Origin: Pipra filicauda
Lineage: Eukaryota; Chordata; Aves; Passeriformes; Pipridae
Direction: 5' to 3'
NCBI RefSeq assembly: GCF_003945595.2
Contig: NW_024104096.1
Coordinates: 418,501 to 482,500 of the forward strand
DNA length: 64,000 nt
Below, piece by piece: positions 9,772-23,196 of the stretch (the first letter of the stretch is position 1; each line of letters begins with the position of its first letter). The position numbers and the translations under genes were made by a program. A model generated the notes under the pieces. That model worked only from the letters and a program-made list of their open reading frames with translations. It was not told the DNA's origin and did not search any database.

Positions 9772-10248
9772 TGCCACACTCTGTGGGAGAGAGGTGAAGG
9801 ATCGCGGCACTGCACAAAGGGGTCCAATGAGGTTTGAGGTTGCAATGCTAGTTTAATGGGGGTGCACAAGGGTTTTATCAGCTCTGGTGTGGAATGCATC
9901 AGAAAATGGGGTGGAGCATGAGACAGACAGACAGGGAAATGAATAGGGATAGGGACTCAGGCAAAGAGGGAGGAACGGGGAAGGAACCGGGGAAGGAAAG
10001 GACGAATGGTAGCTCTCTCCTCTCTGCAGCCTTCTCAGCCAATCAGAGGGAGAAGCGGGGAAGCAGGGAGCAGACAACTCATGGCATGCTTGGACATGCC
10101 TGGGTATTACAACTGTAGGGGAAATCATACAATGTAGATATTTGTAAACACATAAGAACTGTAAAGTCCATATAATAAAGTCTTTTCAATCACTGTATAT
10201 CTTTTCCATTCCTGAAATCATTCCCACTCTGATCCTTGCTCCTCCACA
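9772..10248 (-). repeat. Proviral 5' LTR
   Basis: 477 bp, TGTGGAGGAGC at 10248 to GTGTGGCA at 9772 on the - strand. It is colinear with the 3' LTR. Clustered differences lie around 9955-9985 (a purine-rich stretch) and at the 9772 end. Confidence 0.92.
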
Positions 10249-10254
10249 AGTGGG
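10249..10254. repeat. Proviral target-site duplication, right
   Basis: AGTGGG directly after the 5' LTR, partner of AGTGAG at 5472-5477. Confidence 0.8.
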
Positions 10255-13200
10255 TAATAAATGCATGCAGCTTTGTCCAAACTAAAACAACTTGCTCAGA
10301 CTTTTGTATTTTTCCAGTCTTCTTCTGAAGTCCCAACTGTCCCATGACTACTGAGTCCAGGCACTGAATCAGCAAGTTTAGGTCACTGCCTCTTAGGATG
10401 ATGAAAATATCTCTAGCTAAATCTACAAGTAATCCAAACAGATAATTTTACTATAAATTGAAATTAAAGACTGTAACATTGAGGTAAACATTATTTCTCA
10501 GCAGCAAAAAAGATATAAAGATTTTAGACTAGGTTCTAACACTCTGAAAATTAAACATTAAAAAAGTTTGGGGTTTTTTCTCTTTGTTTTTCCTGGAGAA
10601 AGAGGAAACAAAAGAAAACAACTCCCCAAAAACATATTCAGACCTTCATAAAAAAAACAGTGAATCAAGTAACTGAACAGAGCAAAGATATCATCAACAG
10701 GAAATCTGGCTGGTTTGGCTGGTAGGTAGATCAATAAATCAATATTGATCTAGTGATTTATAAATTAAAAAATATACACCAAATAATACATTAAACTGGA
10801 GATAGTATAGAAAGTAAAGGAACAAAAGTTTAATTTCTTCACATTTGCTGGATTTTCAGTGACTGAAAGTAGAAGTACCTTGACATCTGTTTTCAGAATT
10901 TGTGAGTGAAGGAAAACTCAAGACTCAACATTACCTCAAAAAAAAAAAAAAGGATATTCTGAAGCATATAAAAATTATAACAGGCAATGCATGATGCTTT
11001 TTATGCAGTGAGTTAGTTAAAAAAAATAGCAATTTACACACGTGCCCCCGCAAACACTACAGAGGAAGTACAGATGGGACACCATCAAGTGGCATAAATG
11101 CTCTAGTACTTATTTATAAAATCTACATAAATCTTCTGAGTATCTGAATACCTGAAATAAAAACACATAAATAGAATTGTGGAAATACTGTAAAAAATAT
11201 ATGTGTGCATGTATAAATTATCATAAGGCAAGGGGTGGTGTTTAGGTCACAGCTGCTTCATAACTGATAAAGTTTAGGGGGGAAAAAACCCATGACACAG
11301 ACACAAAAGACTATATTATCTTGGGGACAAACACTAAATATTAGGTCCTTCTAACCTCAGCTAAATGCAGCTGAGTACAGACTGCAGACTGTTGGACTTC
11401 CAAAGTTTTGGTCACTTGGCGCTGTTAGGCTTGTTTCATGTATCCAGCTTCTTCTGTTTTTTCAAACTCCCCTAGTTAATTTTAATTTAATTTCCATGGA
11501 CAGTCATCTTTAGATCATATTTATTTTTGGATCCTTTGTTATATTCAAAGAAATACTTCCTTTCCTTTATGATCACAGTTCACTGTATCATAACAACTTT
11601 TGAAAACGACCTTTAGATGGTGAGATATAATATCTTTTTAATTTAATTTTTCCATTTAAGCATATTTACTAAAATGACTCCATTATTTAAATAGAAAATA
11701 GCTACATATGACTGTGGTCATATCTGGATCAGACGTTGTGCTGTCCTCATAAGTAATATTTTTTCTAATCTTTCCCTCAATAAGCACATGCAAAAATCAG
11801 AAAGGTGCAAAAAGCTACGCTGAGTCTAGTGTATTTTCCATTTTATTAGAAAACCCATCAGTAAAATATCTTGCTTTCCTCTTTGTGAGGGGAGTGAAAC
11901 CCTTCTCCTGAGAGGCTTTTTGTTAGTTTGTCTAGTGCTGTTGAATGATCATTGGTTGCACAGTGGAAAGGGCACTCCTTTAAAGGACTTTAAAGGCAAA
12001 GTAGAAAAAATGACATTAAAAGCCTACCTTGTATCTGATTGATGCACTGTTATATTTGAAGTTCACTCACAGCTCTGTGCTAGAAGGCCAAGAGTACAGT
12101 CCTCTAATGAGACTGTGCATGAACACTTGCAGCTTTGTAGGCCTTGTTTTAAGTGGAGATCGAGAAACACTCCTTACTGATAGCTTTCAGGATCATATCT
12201 AGACAGAAAATAACATCCTCAATTTGGCCTCTGAAGGTGGGTTGAGTAAATTTTTGTGATGTATCTGAGTATTTGCTGTGTGCAAGCTCATGTGGTATGG
12301 CTCCTATTTCTGTCGGCAAATACAAATTTTTCACTCAGCAGGCATAATCAGAGCTAACTCAAGAGGAAAAATAACAAAAACTCAACAGCCCTTAGCAACT
12401 CAGCATGGCATAGAGGGATTTAAGACTTTAGCATTTTATCTCTATCAGTATGAAAATGTATGAGGAAATCTGAACTTTGGAAGTGCAAATAAACACATTT
12501 AACACATTATAAACCACCTATTCTGTCAATGACTCCTGGGTCTTTTCTTTTTCTATTTTTTTTTTCTTTGCCAGCCTCTCTCTCCTGAAATAATAAAGCT
12601 GGTTCATTAATTTGGGCTTAAACTAAAATCAATTTGTTTTGACAGAGTTACTTTAGAGGTAAGGGAGGAAGTGTGCATAATCTGCTTTTAGCATCTCTAA
12701 GCTGATAACAGAGAAAAAAAATCATGTTTCTTTTTTTTTTTCCTATGTTTTCCTTCTCTGCAGCTCCTGTTTACTTTCCTTCTCTTGGCTGAGGCATTAT
12801 TTCAGTCCAGTGCTTGAATTTGCTGAGGACCTGATGGCAATAAAAATGTTAAGTATCATACCTAAATCTAATTTAGGTAGTTGCATTCTCAAAAAATGAA
12901 ATCCACTCTGCACTTTTAACTAAAAATATTTGCCTTACCTCCTAGAAACTGCTGTGTCAATGCATGTGGTTTACAATCACTAGTATTTCACTATAGAAGT
13001 AGAGACTTTGGAAAGGAAAAGAAGGAATTTCTTACATGGGATAGTAGAGCACTAAGGAAATGGAAGAAAAATAAGTTCACAAGCTCCTAATAATATTGAA
13101 AACTGTTTGAAACATTTAAATTTTGACACGGTGGTTCATTCTCCTCTTTCTTCCCTGTCATTCCTCAGTTAATCTATAGGCTTTCGATATCTCCTTCTTT

Positions 13201-14563
13201 ATGGTTTAATCTGCAGCAGTTGCATCTCCTTCATATGCTATTATCCACACCATGTTAGCTGTGTTCTTACAGGAAACAAAACTGTGCTCTGAACTGCGTT
13301 GTGGAACTGGACATCACAAGCTACTGCACTTGCATGTCACCACTGGGTAGGTACCATTTAACATATTCACCTTACAGAGAAATACACTAAGAAGTGTTTC
13401 TTCACAACAGCAACAGAACAAGCCAAGCAATTAAATAGCAAGCAAAAATGAAAAATAAAAAGAAAGTACTGAAGTTGCTCTAAATTTAGAATGACTTCTC
13501 TGGTTTACTCCAGATTTCCCTTCAAAACAGAGATGTGTTAAAGATCTTGGTAAAGATGTATCATGCAAGCTTTGAAGAGACTACTTCTGTGTGGGGCAAT
13601 TTAGAAATGTAGATTTAGAAATCAAATGGGAAATGTACTTAACCATCAAATAATCAAGAACCTGAAATAAACTAGTAATTACCTTCAAACCAACAGATTT
13701 ACAAGTACAAGATAGTAGATTTCAATTTCTCTACCAGAATTTGCAAAGGCTTTACCTGTTAGCGCTGATTTTGATACCAAATGCCAAGCTGTTAGGATCA
13801 CTGTTTTCATTCCCAGTAAGCTTCTTTTCTATTACTGTTCACATACCCCTACAAGAATCTTTTACTTTGTAGCTCTAACTGCTAACAACTTACTCAGAGC
13901 TGAAAGCAGCAATCTGTTATGAATCATTCTGTGGGTATTAAAAGACAATGAGTTCTTTCACATCTTCTGGTTTAATTCTTTTTCTCTAGATAATATCCCT
14001 TATTTCAATTACAGTGTTTATCTTTTGAAGGCAACTTACCCTCCCCCTAATTACATTATTCCTAGAAACACCTGGCTTTTTTTTCCTTTGTGCTTTACAA
14101 CTCAATATGAAAAGCAGCATCCTTAAATCTTTTCTGTCTCATGGGGCACAACACTGAAGAAGGAATATGTTCTTACCCAGACCATAATTTCCTGTCCACA
14201 TCAACCTGACCTATGACAGATATGGCATCCCCAATTTTAAGTCCTTTGCAGAGTATTCAAGGTGCTGTATTATATTTCTGAAGGGCAGATGCTGAATTTG
14301 AGTGGCAGATTAGCAATCACTAGCTGAAATGCAGAAATTCTCTAAAATGAGGCCATTCAACCATGCAGTCACAGTGTGGGTGGGTCTTCAGTGAAAAGCA
14401 TATCTGAGGACTCTGCCTAGAGACGTGCCAAGTTCAAGCTGAAGGATGAAATCCAAACCAGCTGTATCATGGGGACAGATGTGCTTTCTACCAGAGAGTC
14501 TGCAAACAGTGAGATCAGGGGCATGCTTCTTTGATTCTGTGGATAAAGGATGGTTTTTTTTTT
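10255..14563. other. AT-rich gene-free interval
   Basis: No coding exon, repeat family or RNA gene recognised over about 4.3 kb. Short poly(A)/poly(T) runs are scattered (for example near 10937, 12550 and 12730). Confidence 0.55.
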
Positions 14564-14605
14564 ATCTTTGTGGGTCCCTTCAAACTCAAGATACTCTATG
14601 ATTCA
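14564..14605 (+). mobile_element. CR1 3'-end scrap
   Basis: Short match to the conserved CR1 3' end: TTTGTGGGTCCCTTCAAACT followed by an ATACTCTATGATTC tail. Nothing upstream is convincingly CR1, so this is a very short or eroded insertion. Confidence 0.6.
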
Positions 14606-16261
14606 AGGAACACTAGAATTGACCCACTTATATTAGTTTATTCTTGAGGAGAAGATATCTGGCACTGACCACATCCTCATGGAAAGCCACTTGCTTAAAG
14701 AAGCATCAACTACATTGAGCTTCCTCCTGAATTTCCCTTCTCATGTCAAGAGTGACCAGTGCTGCACACAGACAGAAATACAGCTTTTCCCCGGGGAGAA
14801 TTTTACTGAGGAAATTAGGGAAATGGAAGGAATAATTACATCTGCTCAACACTAACATAAAACTGTTCTTTTAATTATTTGCCTGAGAAATCAAAGCTTT
14901 TCAGAAAATATCAGATCATGTATCATGTAATCAGCATGTACTAAACAAGAAAAAGGAATTATGATGTCCTTTTTGTTTAGATAGCTGCTACTTTTTTAAT
15001 GTTTTCTTTTCCTTTGGAAACAATAATTTCTCTGCTCGTTCTCTTCTGAACTGCCTTGGGGCTCACCTGGTTTCTTGGTGAATTTCCAGTTTTTATAGCT
15101 TCTCTATCCAGATCTCATCGAAAAAGTGCTCTAGTTAGAGCCTGAGTTCACTCAGAGTTGCCATAAATGTAAACTCAATTTACAAAACCCATCACCTTGT
15201 GTCTTTATAAATTATTTGTTATCTAATACAGTGTTTTACCTTCTTTCATGTAATTTTTCTAACATCTGGCCACCTACCGTACCTACACATTATTTGCTTA
15301 AATATTAGACTTAGGTTATATTAAAAAAAAATCCTATGACAAACACTGTTAGCAAAAACATCTGAGTGTGTGGAATATAAACTCTCCCTGCAATTTTGAA
15401 AAGCCTGTAGCTGATTACTTCAGCTACATATATTAATAAACTAAAAATAAGAGATCAGAGAGAAGAAAAGGTGAGATCTGGTGAAGCATGGATGGATATT
15501 GATTTTAAAAGAGCTCTTATTCCACAGTTACTGACCTCCTATTTGTCTTCTCTCTCTTCCTTCTGAATTGTATTTACTGCTATACATGGTCTTTCTTCAG
15601 CATCACAGAGAAACAATAAATGTCTGCCTGAAATAATAAAGGATTTGACAGCATTAAAAAGATCTTGTCTAAAGAGAAATTAGTGTGCTTGAAAATACAG
15701 GGTCAAATTCCCCTATTAATATCAGCAGCGAGGCTTTGTTGAAAATCATTGGGGATACAGTGACAAAACAGACAAAAGTGTGCCCTAAAAGCTGTCTGGG
15801 TTCTATGTAGTGTGTAATCAATGGACCTGCTTGTCTTTTGAATCCAATACTTAGCAATTTTTAAAATGAAGTAACTTCTGGACACTCATAGTGCTATTGC
15901 AGGAATGTCTGCAATATATAATATAGTATCCCCAAAACTCTTTTCTACATCATCAAAGTGCATAGGTAAATCAAAGTGAGCCATCTAACTCAGATAGAAC
16001 AATATGATAAGTTCAAATTAAATTAGTGACGTTCTTTCTCTTTAAGGGCAGGAACATCCTTTTCAGAAAAAGGTTCATGAAAGTCAAAGGCAGAAAATTT
16101 TAGAATAATATGTAATTGAACTATTGTCTTTTTAAGCTCATAAGTTCATTATTTGCATTTCCACTGAAGAATGATGTTTCAAACCTTTCATATTTGTAAT
16201 AATATGTTATAATGATTTTGAGTATAATGAACTAACAGAAATTAACATTAATATTTCTGTG
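14606..16261. other. AT-rich gene-free interval
   Basis: Nothing recognised. Confidence 0.5.
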
Positions 16262-16723
16262 TGGCTTTTGCTTTTCTTATTAAACTGTTGGGCTGGGCAC
16301 ACAAGCAAAGAAAAATGAAGAATTAATTCGCTGCTACCTATGGGCACTCAGGTGTTCAGCCATCTCCAGGAGAGCAGCACCCCATCATATGTAACAGTGG
16401 CTTGGGAAGACAAATGCCAAATAGCCCTCCCTTCCTCCTTCTTCTCCCCAGATTTACATACTGAGCATGATGTCATATTATATGGATGAGTTGGGGTCAC
16501 CTGTCCTGGCTGTGTCTCCTCCCAGCCTCCCATGCACCCAGAACTTCTTTGCAAGTGAGGCAGTATGGAAAGCAGAAGAGGCCTTTGTTTTATGTGAGTG
16601 CTGCTCAGCAAAAACAAAACCATCTCTATATTATCATCATCACTGTTACGCACAAATCCAAAACACAGCCCCGTGCCAGCCACTGCGAAGAAAATTAACT
16701 TGGCCCCAGCCGAAACCAGCACA
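16262..16723 (-). mobile_element. ERVL-type LTR, 3'-truncated
   Basis: Same family as 1505-2073 in the opposite orientation. On the - strand it starts TGTGCTGGTTTCGGCTGGGG and runs through TTAATTTTCTTCGCAGTGGC, the CAGCCAGGACAGGTGACC block and ATATGACATCATGCTCAG. It continues to GGAGATGGCTGAACACC and stops at about 16262, before the usual GGTTAAACCAC end. Open frames on both strands here are shadows of the LTR. Confidence 0.75.
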
Positions 16724-19700
16724 ATGGCACATGACATAATAACATGTCACAAATAAGTGAATTTATAATTAAAGTGTATATATTGAAATATAACATCATG
16801 GTAATGTATAGCTGCTGTCCAAGGAAAACTGTAGGTAGAGTTATCATGAGGAAGAGCCATCAGGTGCAAAACACTAAAGTAATAAATTATCCACCTCTTT
16901 CACAGAGAAATAGAAAGAGGGAAAATCCTTTGCAGAGGCTCTTTAAAAATATCATCACCTGCATTAGGTAACTAGACACAAACATACTCTTACCTAATTT
17001 CTGCTTATCTGGTGCCTTGCAGATATAGCAGGAGCATTACTTTCTTAATGGCAGATAAAATTATCATCCCACCAAGATTAATAAACAATCTGGAAAGGAA
17101 ACAAAACAGGATTTATCACTCTTTTGTCTTGCTTAATTCAGTGGTATTTTGGCTCCCCATGAGTTGCTTGAACACATCACTGTTAGGGCAACTGCTAGTT
17201 TCACTGATTGAGGGACAGTGCCAGAAGCAGTGATATGGAAAAGCTGGGTCAGGTTATGGACCAGGCACTCCCTGGCCAAGCTGCTGCTGTGCTCACATCC
17301 ACCTTTCATCATCATCTTAGGAACTGGAGGGAATAAGAAAAAGAATCCTGTCCTTTCCTGTAACAGATCCTGATCCTGATAAGAGCATTGCAGAGACTTT
17401 CACAGATATTTTGCACTCAGAAAATTCGTGTCTGTGCATTCATGTGGTATTCAGAGTTTAAAAAAAAAACCAAAACGCTGTGCTCACCTGGCCAGTTTTC
17501 TAGGCTATTTGATACCTCGCAAGAAATGAACAAATGCTACATTACCCAAATACTTGTATGCTTGTGTAAGCAGAAAATAGACAGTTTGGACTTGTCAATT
17601 CTTCCTTAAGAAGAAATATATAAACAGAAAATGAATTATTGAAATACTTTAATTTCAACAAATATAAATAAAAACCTGCAGCATTTTAAAATTCAAAACA
17701 ATTTTTGTGATGCAATTATAAAAAAGTTATAAACAAAGTTAGTAAAATTATATCATGAATCCATATTTCATTATTGCAATAAAGGATGAACAGACATCCT
17801 ACAAGAACTAGCAAGACTCAAAATTAAGGGTATATGAAGCACAGGATATGAAACAGGCACCAAGTCATTAAAATATAGGAAGCAAAGATGAAAAGGAGCA
17901 TGCTTTCCATTCTTAGATAAGCATCAGTTATAAATCACTTCTCTCCAAACACAAATGTTTCTGAGTCAAAGAAAGAAAAAAAGAAAAAAAAGGAAAAGCA
18001 AAGGTCTAACTGTCATGTAAACTCATTTTAAATGTCATGTCTTATTAGAACCCAATAAGTGGAACGTCTGTTTTCCCCCTTTGGTTAAGCCATCACATTT
18101 GTCAAAATTTTATGATAATTCATTCCATCATTCCTCAGACATTTAAATGACAGACAGTCCTTGGGAAAAAAAATCCCTGTAATCCTACTCTTCATGTTAA
18201 ACTGCCTCTAGAGAGGTTTTTAAAGTATACCACATCATGGTAGGAGCAGAGTCCTAAACTTCTCAATTCCACTTATGATTTGCTGCCTTTTTGGAAAATG
18301 ACAATAAATTGGCTCTCTACTATTCTTGACCTCTTGACTTTTGAACCATGGCTGTCCATGCCTTAACTCTGCTTGTTTAAGTCAGCAGCTATCATATCAC
18401 TCTGATCCTTTCCCAGAGGGTCTGGAGATTTAAGTCTCCTGAACGGTTAAGCTCCCCCTCTAGTGTTCACTGCTCATCATATTATTCATCCAAGAAGAAG
18501 GGAAAAGACATGTCACTTCATAACTTCTCCCAGAGACAGTTTCTGCTCATTTATAGCTTAAGAGTTTAGTGGCAGTAGCAAGAAGATTAAAAGGTAAATA
18601 GAATGCTTTTAATGTGTTTTTATTTGACTTCTTTCAGCTAATTTTGTAAGAACAAAGAGAAAGTAACAATGAAGTTTTTAGTCTGAAATTAGTGTAAAAC
18701 AGTGCCTGATCTTTAAAAAAAATATCTAGTGGCATGCAGAATCTCTGAAACAGTCAGCATTTAGAAGGCATACAATAGTATGGCATTACCCCTGGGAAAG
18801 CATCAATTTGTCCATAGGTGAGTAAGTTAATAACTGAAACCAAGGTGTGAGAAATCTTCATTTAAGTGCTGATTACTAATCAAATAAGAGAAGGAGTTTC
18901 TCACTTATCTCTTTCCTTAATAAGTCTTGCTAGTGACCTGAAAAAGACATCCTTTATTGCTTGTGGCTCAGCATATTCATATATATGCATGCACATTGAT
19001 TATTTGGATTTACTTTAATGAAACAAAGTTTAATGAAAATCAGCTCATTGTAATAATCAAAACCTGGAAGCCTGAAGGTTAAAAGTTCAGTCTCTTTGTT
19101 AAACGCAGCCTTGGACCCACAGCTAAACACAACCCAGAATTTATTGTACTGTGGAAACACTGAAAAAATAAACCCTGCCACTTCAGATGAGAGTACATCA
19201 GCACATCATCCCCAAATCTGAATTGATTTTAGCTTTAAATGCATAGTGTTTGAGCTAAATTGAGGAATGCAAAAACAGCCCTTCAAGTCCCTCTTTGAAA
19301 ATTGAAAACATTAAAAAAACCCCTAAACAAACCCTTCTTAAAATACTATTAAAAATTCAAAGCACATATGCTGATCTGTGACAGAAAATCTTTTTTGTTT
19401 TTATTAGCCCGGATAACTTTTCTTAACTGATATCTTTCTATGATTGATATAAGCAATACTTCATATAGTAGCCACTGTTTAACTACACAGGAAAAAAAAA
19501 AAAAAGGAAAGTTGAACGGATGTCAGCTAAAAAAACCCTGGTTTTGTTTTAAATATGAAAACATGTATTAAATGATATCCCAGCAAAATTCTGGTGGAGC
19601 AATTTCTTCTGTTCTAATGATTCTTGTGCAAAAGAAATGCTCTGGAAAATTATGTTCGTTGTGCCAAAATTTTCTTTCAAAGATGAAAAAGAATTCTTGC

Positions 19701-21471
19701 CCTGTTTTATAACTTCTATGTGACCTATTTAACTTTTGCCTTTTCAGTGTGACTTTCCTCCTTTTTTTTTCCTTTAATATTGAATATTGTGGCATGTAAA
19801 AATTGTATTAAAAATGTAAAACATATCTGAACAAAATCAGACTCTTTAATGGATTTAGTTTTTTTTCCCCTCACTACATTCTCTCCTAATCAATTTCAAT
19901 ATCTGGATTTGTCATTCCAAGTACATTGAAAACTTTAACTCCTTACTGCAGCGGACAATTCTGCCCTCTGCATCCTTCTGCAAGGTGTACACGTTAGCAA
20001 ATTTCTTTTACTAAAAATAAAAATAGTGTTTTAGAAAATAGAACTGCAAATTTTGCAAGCTTCTCAAAGCTGTTTATTCTGCTAGTGTGCAGTAGAGCTC
20101 TGCAATCAGAACATATACTGACTGGTTTGACCAGTGAGTTACAAGTACGTGTGGATTACATCTGTGGTGGAGGATTTCTAGCTGGAGTGGACAGAACTGT
20201 TGAAATCCAGCTTAGTGCAATCTCTATATAAAGGTGCAATTTCTAAAGTACTATAGAAATAAGCTGTACAAGTGCAAAGGTAGGGCATGGATTGATTATT
20301 TTGGAAGAAAGAGGGGGCTAAATATGAAAATATGAATCATCTTTAATACCATTTACTCTGGGTACAGGGCACAGTTGGACAGAGAGCTAAAATATAATGA
20401 GTATTGACTAATGTGGGCATTAAATCACCCACAAAGCAAAGACTGGTGTCTTCCTTATGCGTAGACCGTCCAATATTGCATGCAAAAGCAAGTATCTAAC
20501 TAATACGCACTTAAGTTCCTCAGCACTACAATGCAGTACCCATCCTGTCCTGGAGAAAAACATGCCATCGAGGCATGCATTGAGAAGATTGCCTGGCGTC
20601 AAACTGGCTGATACTCCCCAAAATGGACAGATGTTCAGCTATGTTGCAATAGGAGTGGCCTGATTCACAGACCAGAGAGATAAGTCAGATGAGAAACATA
20701 ACCAAAGGCATTATGTAAACAGAGTTCAAACTATAACTCAGAATCTTAATCAGTTTCTAAATGGTTCCTTTGGCAAGAAATCGGTTGCTGTGTGAAGGGG
20801 AGCAGGGTGCAGAGGAGATATTCAGGAAGAGGAGGAAATAAAGACACACATATGCTAGCCAGTACACAAACTTCCCCACATGAAAGAGTTACAACAGAGC
20901 AAAGGACTCAACACTTTATCAGTAGTTTTCTCCTGAAAGCTGGTTTCTTTAACAGTAAAATAAAAATAAAGAGATATAAAGACTGTTTCAGACATCTAAG
21001 ACTAAAAGATAGGATGCACTTGAAAATATATATTAAAAAATAGTATTGACTTGTAGTGTAGACATAAAGTGAATAAGAGAAAGGTTAAAAATAAAGAAGG
21101 AAAAAGAAGTTTCTTCTATCATTCTTTTGGACAAACAAAATGCTTAAACAGAAGATTAAAGGAGATAACGATAGAACTGATAAGGAATTCTTCATAATAA
21201 TGCATATAATGTCTTATTAATCAATCAGACTTACAAGATATTATGTCCTAATTATATTTAAATTGGTAATTTAAATAATTCTGAATTAAAAAGAAAAACA
21301 AAACAAAATAAACCCCCAACACTATAGGTAATCATAAGGTTGCAATTATAAATCCTACATGAGATTAGAAGAACAATTCTTCACTTAACAATTTACTGTT
21401 TGCAAGGTAACCCATCTCCTGGAGAAGATATTTGAGCATCATTGAAACAATGTAGACACTGTATATAAATT
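16724..21471. other. AT-rich gene-free interval
   Basis: About 4.7 kb with no recognised exon or repeat family. Homopolymer A runs occur near 17460, 17970, 19490 and 21290. Confidence 0.5.
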
Positions 21472-22400
21472 AGAATCATAGAATCATAGAATCATAGAAT
21501 CATAGAATCGATTGGGTTGGAAAAGACCTCCGAGATCATCGAGTCCAACCCTTGGTCCAAATCCAGTCCATTTACTAGATCATGGCACTCAGTGCCACAT
21601 CCAGTCTGCATTTAAAAATCTCCAGGGACGGTGAATCCACCACCTCTCTGGGCAGCCCATTCCAATGCCTGATTACTCTCTCTGTAAAGAATTTTCTCCT
21701 GATATCCAACTTAAATTTCCCCTGGCGGAGCTTAAGCCCGTGCCCACTTGTCCTATTGCTGAGTGCCTGAGAGAAGAGACCAACCCCCACCTGGCTAGAA
21801 CTTCCCTTCAGGTAGTTATAGACGGTGATGAGGTCACCTCTGAGCCTCCTCTTCTCGAGGCTAAACAACCCCAGCTCCCTCAGCCTCTCCCCATAGGACT
21901 TATGCTCCAGTCCCTTCACCAGCCTTGTTGCTCTTCTCTGGACCCACTCCAGCACCTCAATATCCTTTCTGAACTGAGGGGCCCAGAACTGAACACAATA
22001 CTCAAGGTGTGGCCTCACCAACGCAGAGTACAGGGAAAGGATCACTTCCCTGCTCCTGCTGGCCACGCTATTTTTGATACAGGACAAGATCCCATTGGCC
22101 TTCTTGGCCACCTGGGCACACTGTTGGCTCATGTTGAGCTTCCTGTCAATTAGTACCCCCAGGTCCCTTTCTGCCTGGCTGCTTTCCGGCCACTCTGTGC
22201 CCAGCCTGTAGCGCTGCAGGGGGTTGTTGTGGCCAAAGTGCAGGACCCGACACTTGGCTTTATTGAACTTCATCCCATTGGAATCAGCCCATCTCTCAAG
22301 TCTATCCAGATCCCTCTGCAGAGCCCTCCTGCCTTCCAGCAGGTCGACACTCCCTCCCAATTTGGTGTCATCAGCAAATTTGCTGATGATGGACTCTTGT
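21472..22400 (-). mobile_element. CR1 LINE, 5'-truncated, well preserved
   Basis: On the - strand the element ends in four near-perfect ATTCTATG-type repeats (21472-21508). They follow the standard CR1 3' sequence (AAGACCTCCGAGATCATCGA in reverse). It is truncated at the 5' side around 22400, inside the reverse transcriptase. The clean reading frame and tidy tail suggest a comparatively young insertion. No target duplication is evident, as is usual for CR1. Confidence 0.92.
21575..22400 (-). pseudogene. CR1 ORF2 C-terminal fragment
   Basis: A clean frame of about 275 codons that opens on the RT catalytic block [10 protein letters not shown]. It then has the thumb and CR1-typical C-terminal motifs ([57 protein letters not shown]). 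The upstream codons to 22453 are flanking sequence, not CR1. The endonuclease and most of the RT palm are missing through 5' truncation, so it is inactive despite having no internal stop. Confidence 0.9.
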
Positions 22401-23190
22401 TTTCTAATATATCTCTGTAACTTTTGCCTACTTGATGAAAGCTTGAACTTCACAACTACATCAAGTCATTATTGAAAGAAATCATATGTGATTGGACAAC
22501 AGTCTCACCTTTCAATGAGTAAAACCTGCTAAATATTTGAAAAAGGTTCAGTTCTCTTAACACCCAAAATGATTATATGATACAAATATCTGTCTATAAC
22601 CCTCATAGGGCTGTAACGATGTTAAATCTGCTGTATCTGAAGTTTATATATAAGTTCATTTGGCACTCAGAAAATATTTACTTCTTCACTAACTTCTCTA
22701 GCGTAGCTAGTATTACTGCATTATATTGTTGTAAAATCAGGAATTGCTGTAATTTCAATTAAATTAAAACTATATCTGGCTTTTATATGACAGTGGTGAG
22801 ACAGAATTCTGATGTTCTTTGAACTCCTTACCTATTTAAAATGTGATTTACGGTATTGCTTCATTACTATATATCCATCTATCTTCTACAGGTTTTTTTT
22901 AAAATTTAAAATTTTGTAATGAAAGCAATTCCTAATTTTCTTTACTTTTTTTATTTCTTTCCTTGGAGATTGTAAGAGCAATAATTTGATTTGCTGATAG
23001 GCTTTTTGTTTGTTTAATTTGGTAAGAGGATTTATGCATGGACATGTTTGTTATATGTATATGGGAAGGAATTATTTCTAGAGAGACTATTTCTGAATCT
23101 AACCCTGTCGTCAGTTTTGTGTCCTTTCTTATTTCTTGTGAGAGTTCATTATATAATCAAGGCTGAGCCTGTGAAGTGGGAAACTAAGCA
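22401..23190. other. AT-rich spacer, nothing recognised
   Basis: Nothing recognised apart from T-rich runs. Confidence 0.5.
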
Positions 23191-23196
23191 TCCCTC

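Larger units (their letters stand above)
5478..10248 (-). mobile_element. Endogenous retrovirus, class II, pol-deleted
   Basis: A 4.77-kb two-LTR provirus on the - strand. In order, read from 10248 downwards: 5' LTR (9772-10248), primer binding site (9752-9769), leader with splice donor (9599/9600), gag (9494-7697), a short unassigned open stretch (7691-7461), env (7189-5967), polypurine tract (5956-5968) and 3' LTR (5478-5955). No protease, reverse transcriptase or integrase motif is visible, so the copy cannot move by itself. The LTRs differ at about 16-17 positions plus one indel. That indicates an insertion millions of years old, though I give no date without a substitution rate. Gag has betaretrovirus-like features and a lysine-type primer site, while the Env transmembrane subunit has a CX6CC motif in an alpharetrovirus-like setting. 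Confidence 0.9.

Noticed and set aside
5478..10248. The two 477-bp repeats as a segmental duplication
   Set aside because: They are LTRs: flanked by a 6-bp duplication, with primer site and polypurine tract in the right places.
21472..21508. Short direct repeats that might suggest CRISPR or a satellite
   Set aside because: These are the CR1 3'-tail 8-mers, with no spacers.
21665..22475. + strand frames up to 162 codons
   Set aside because: Antisense of the CR1 RT fragment.
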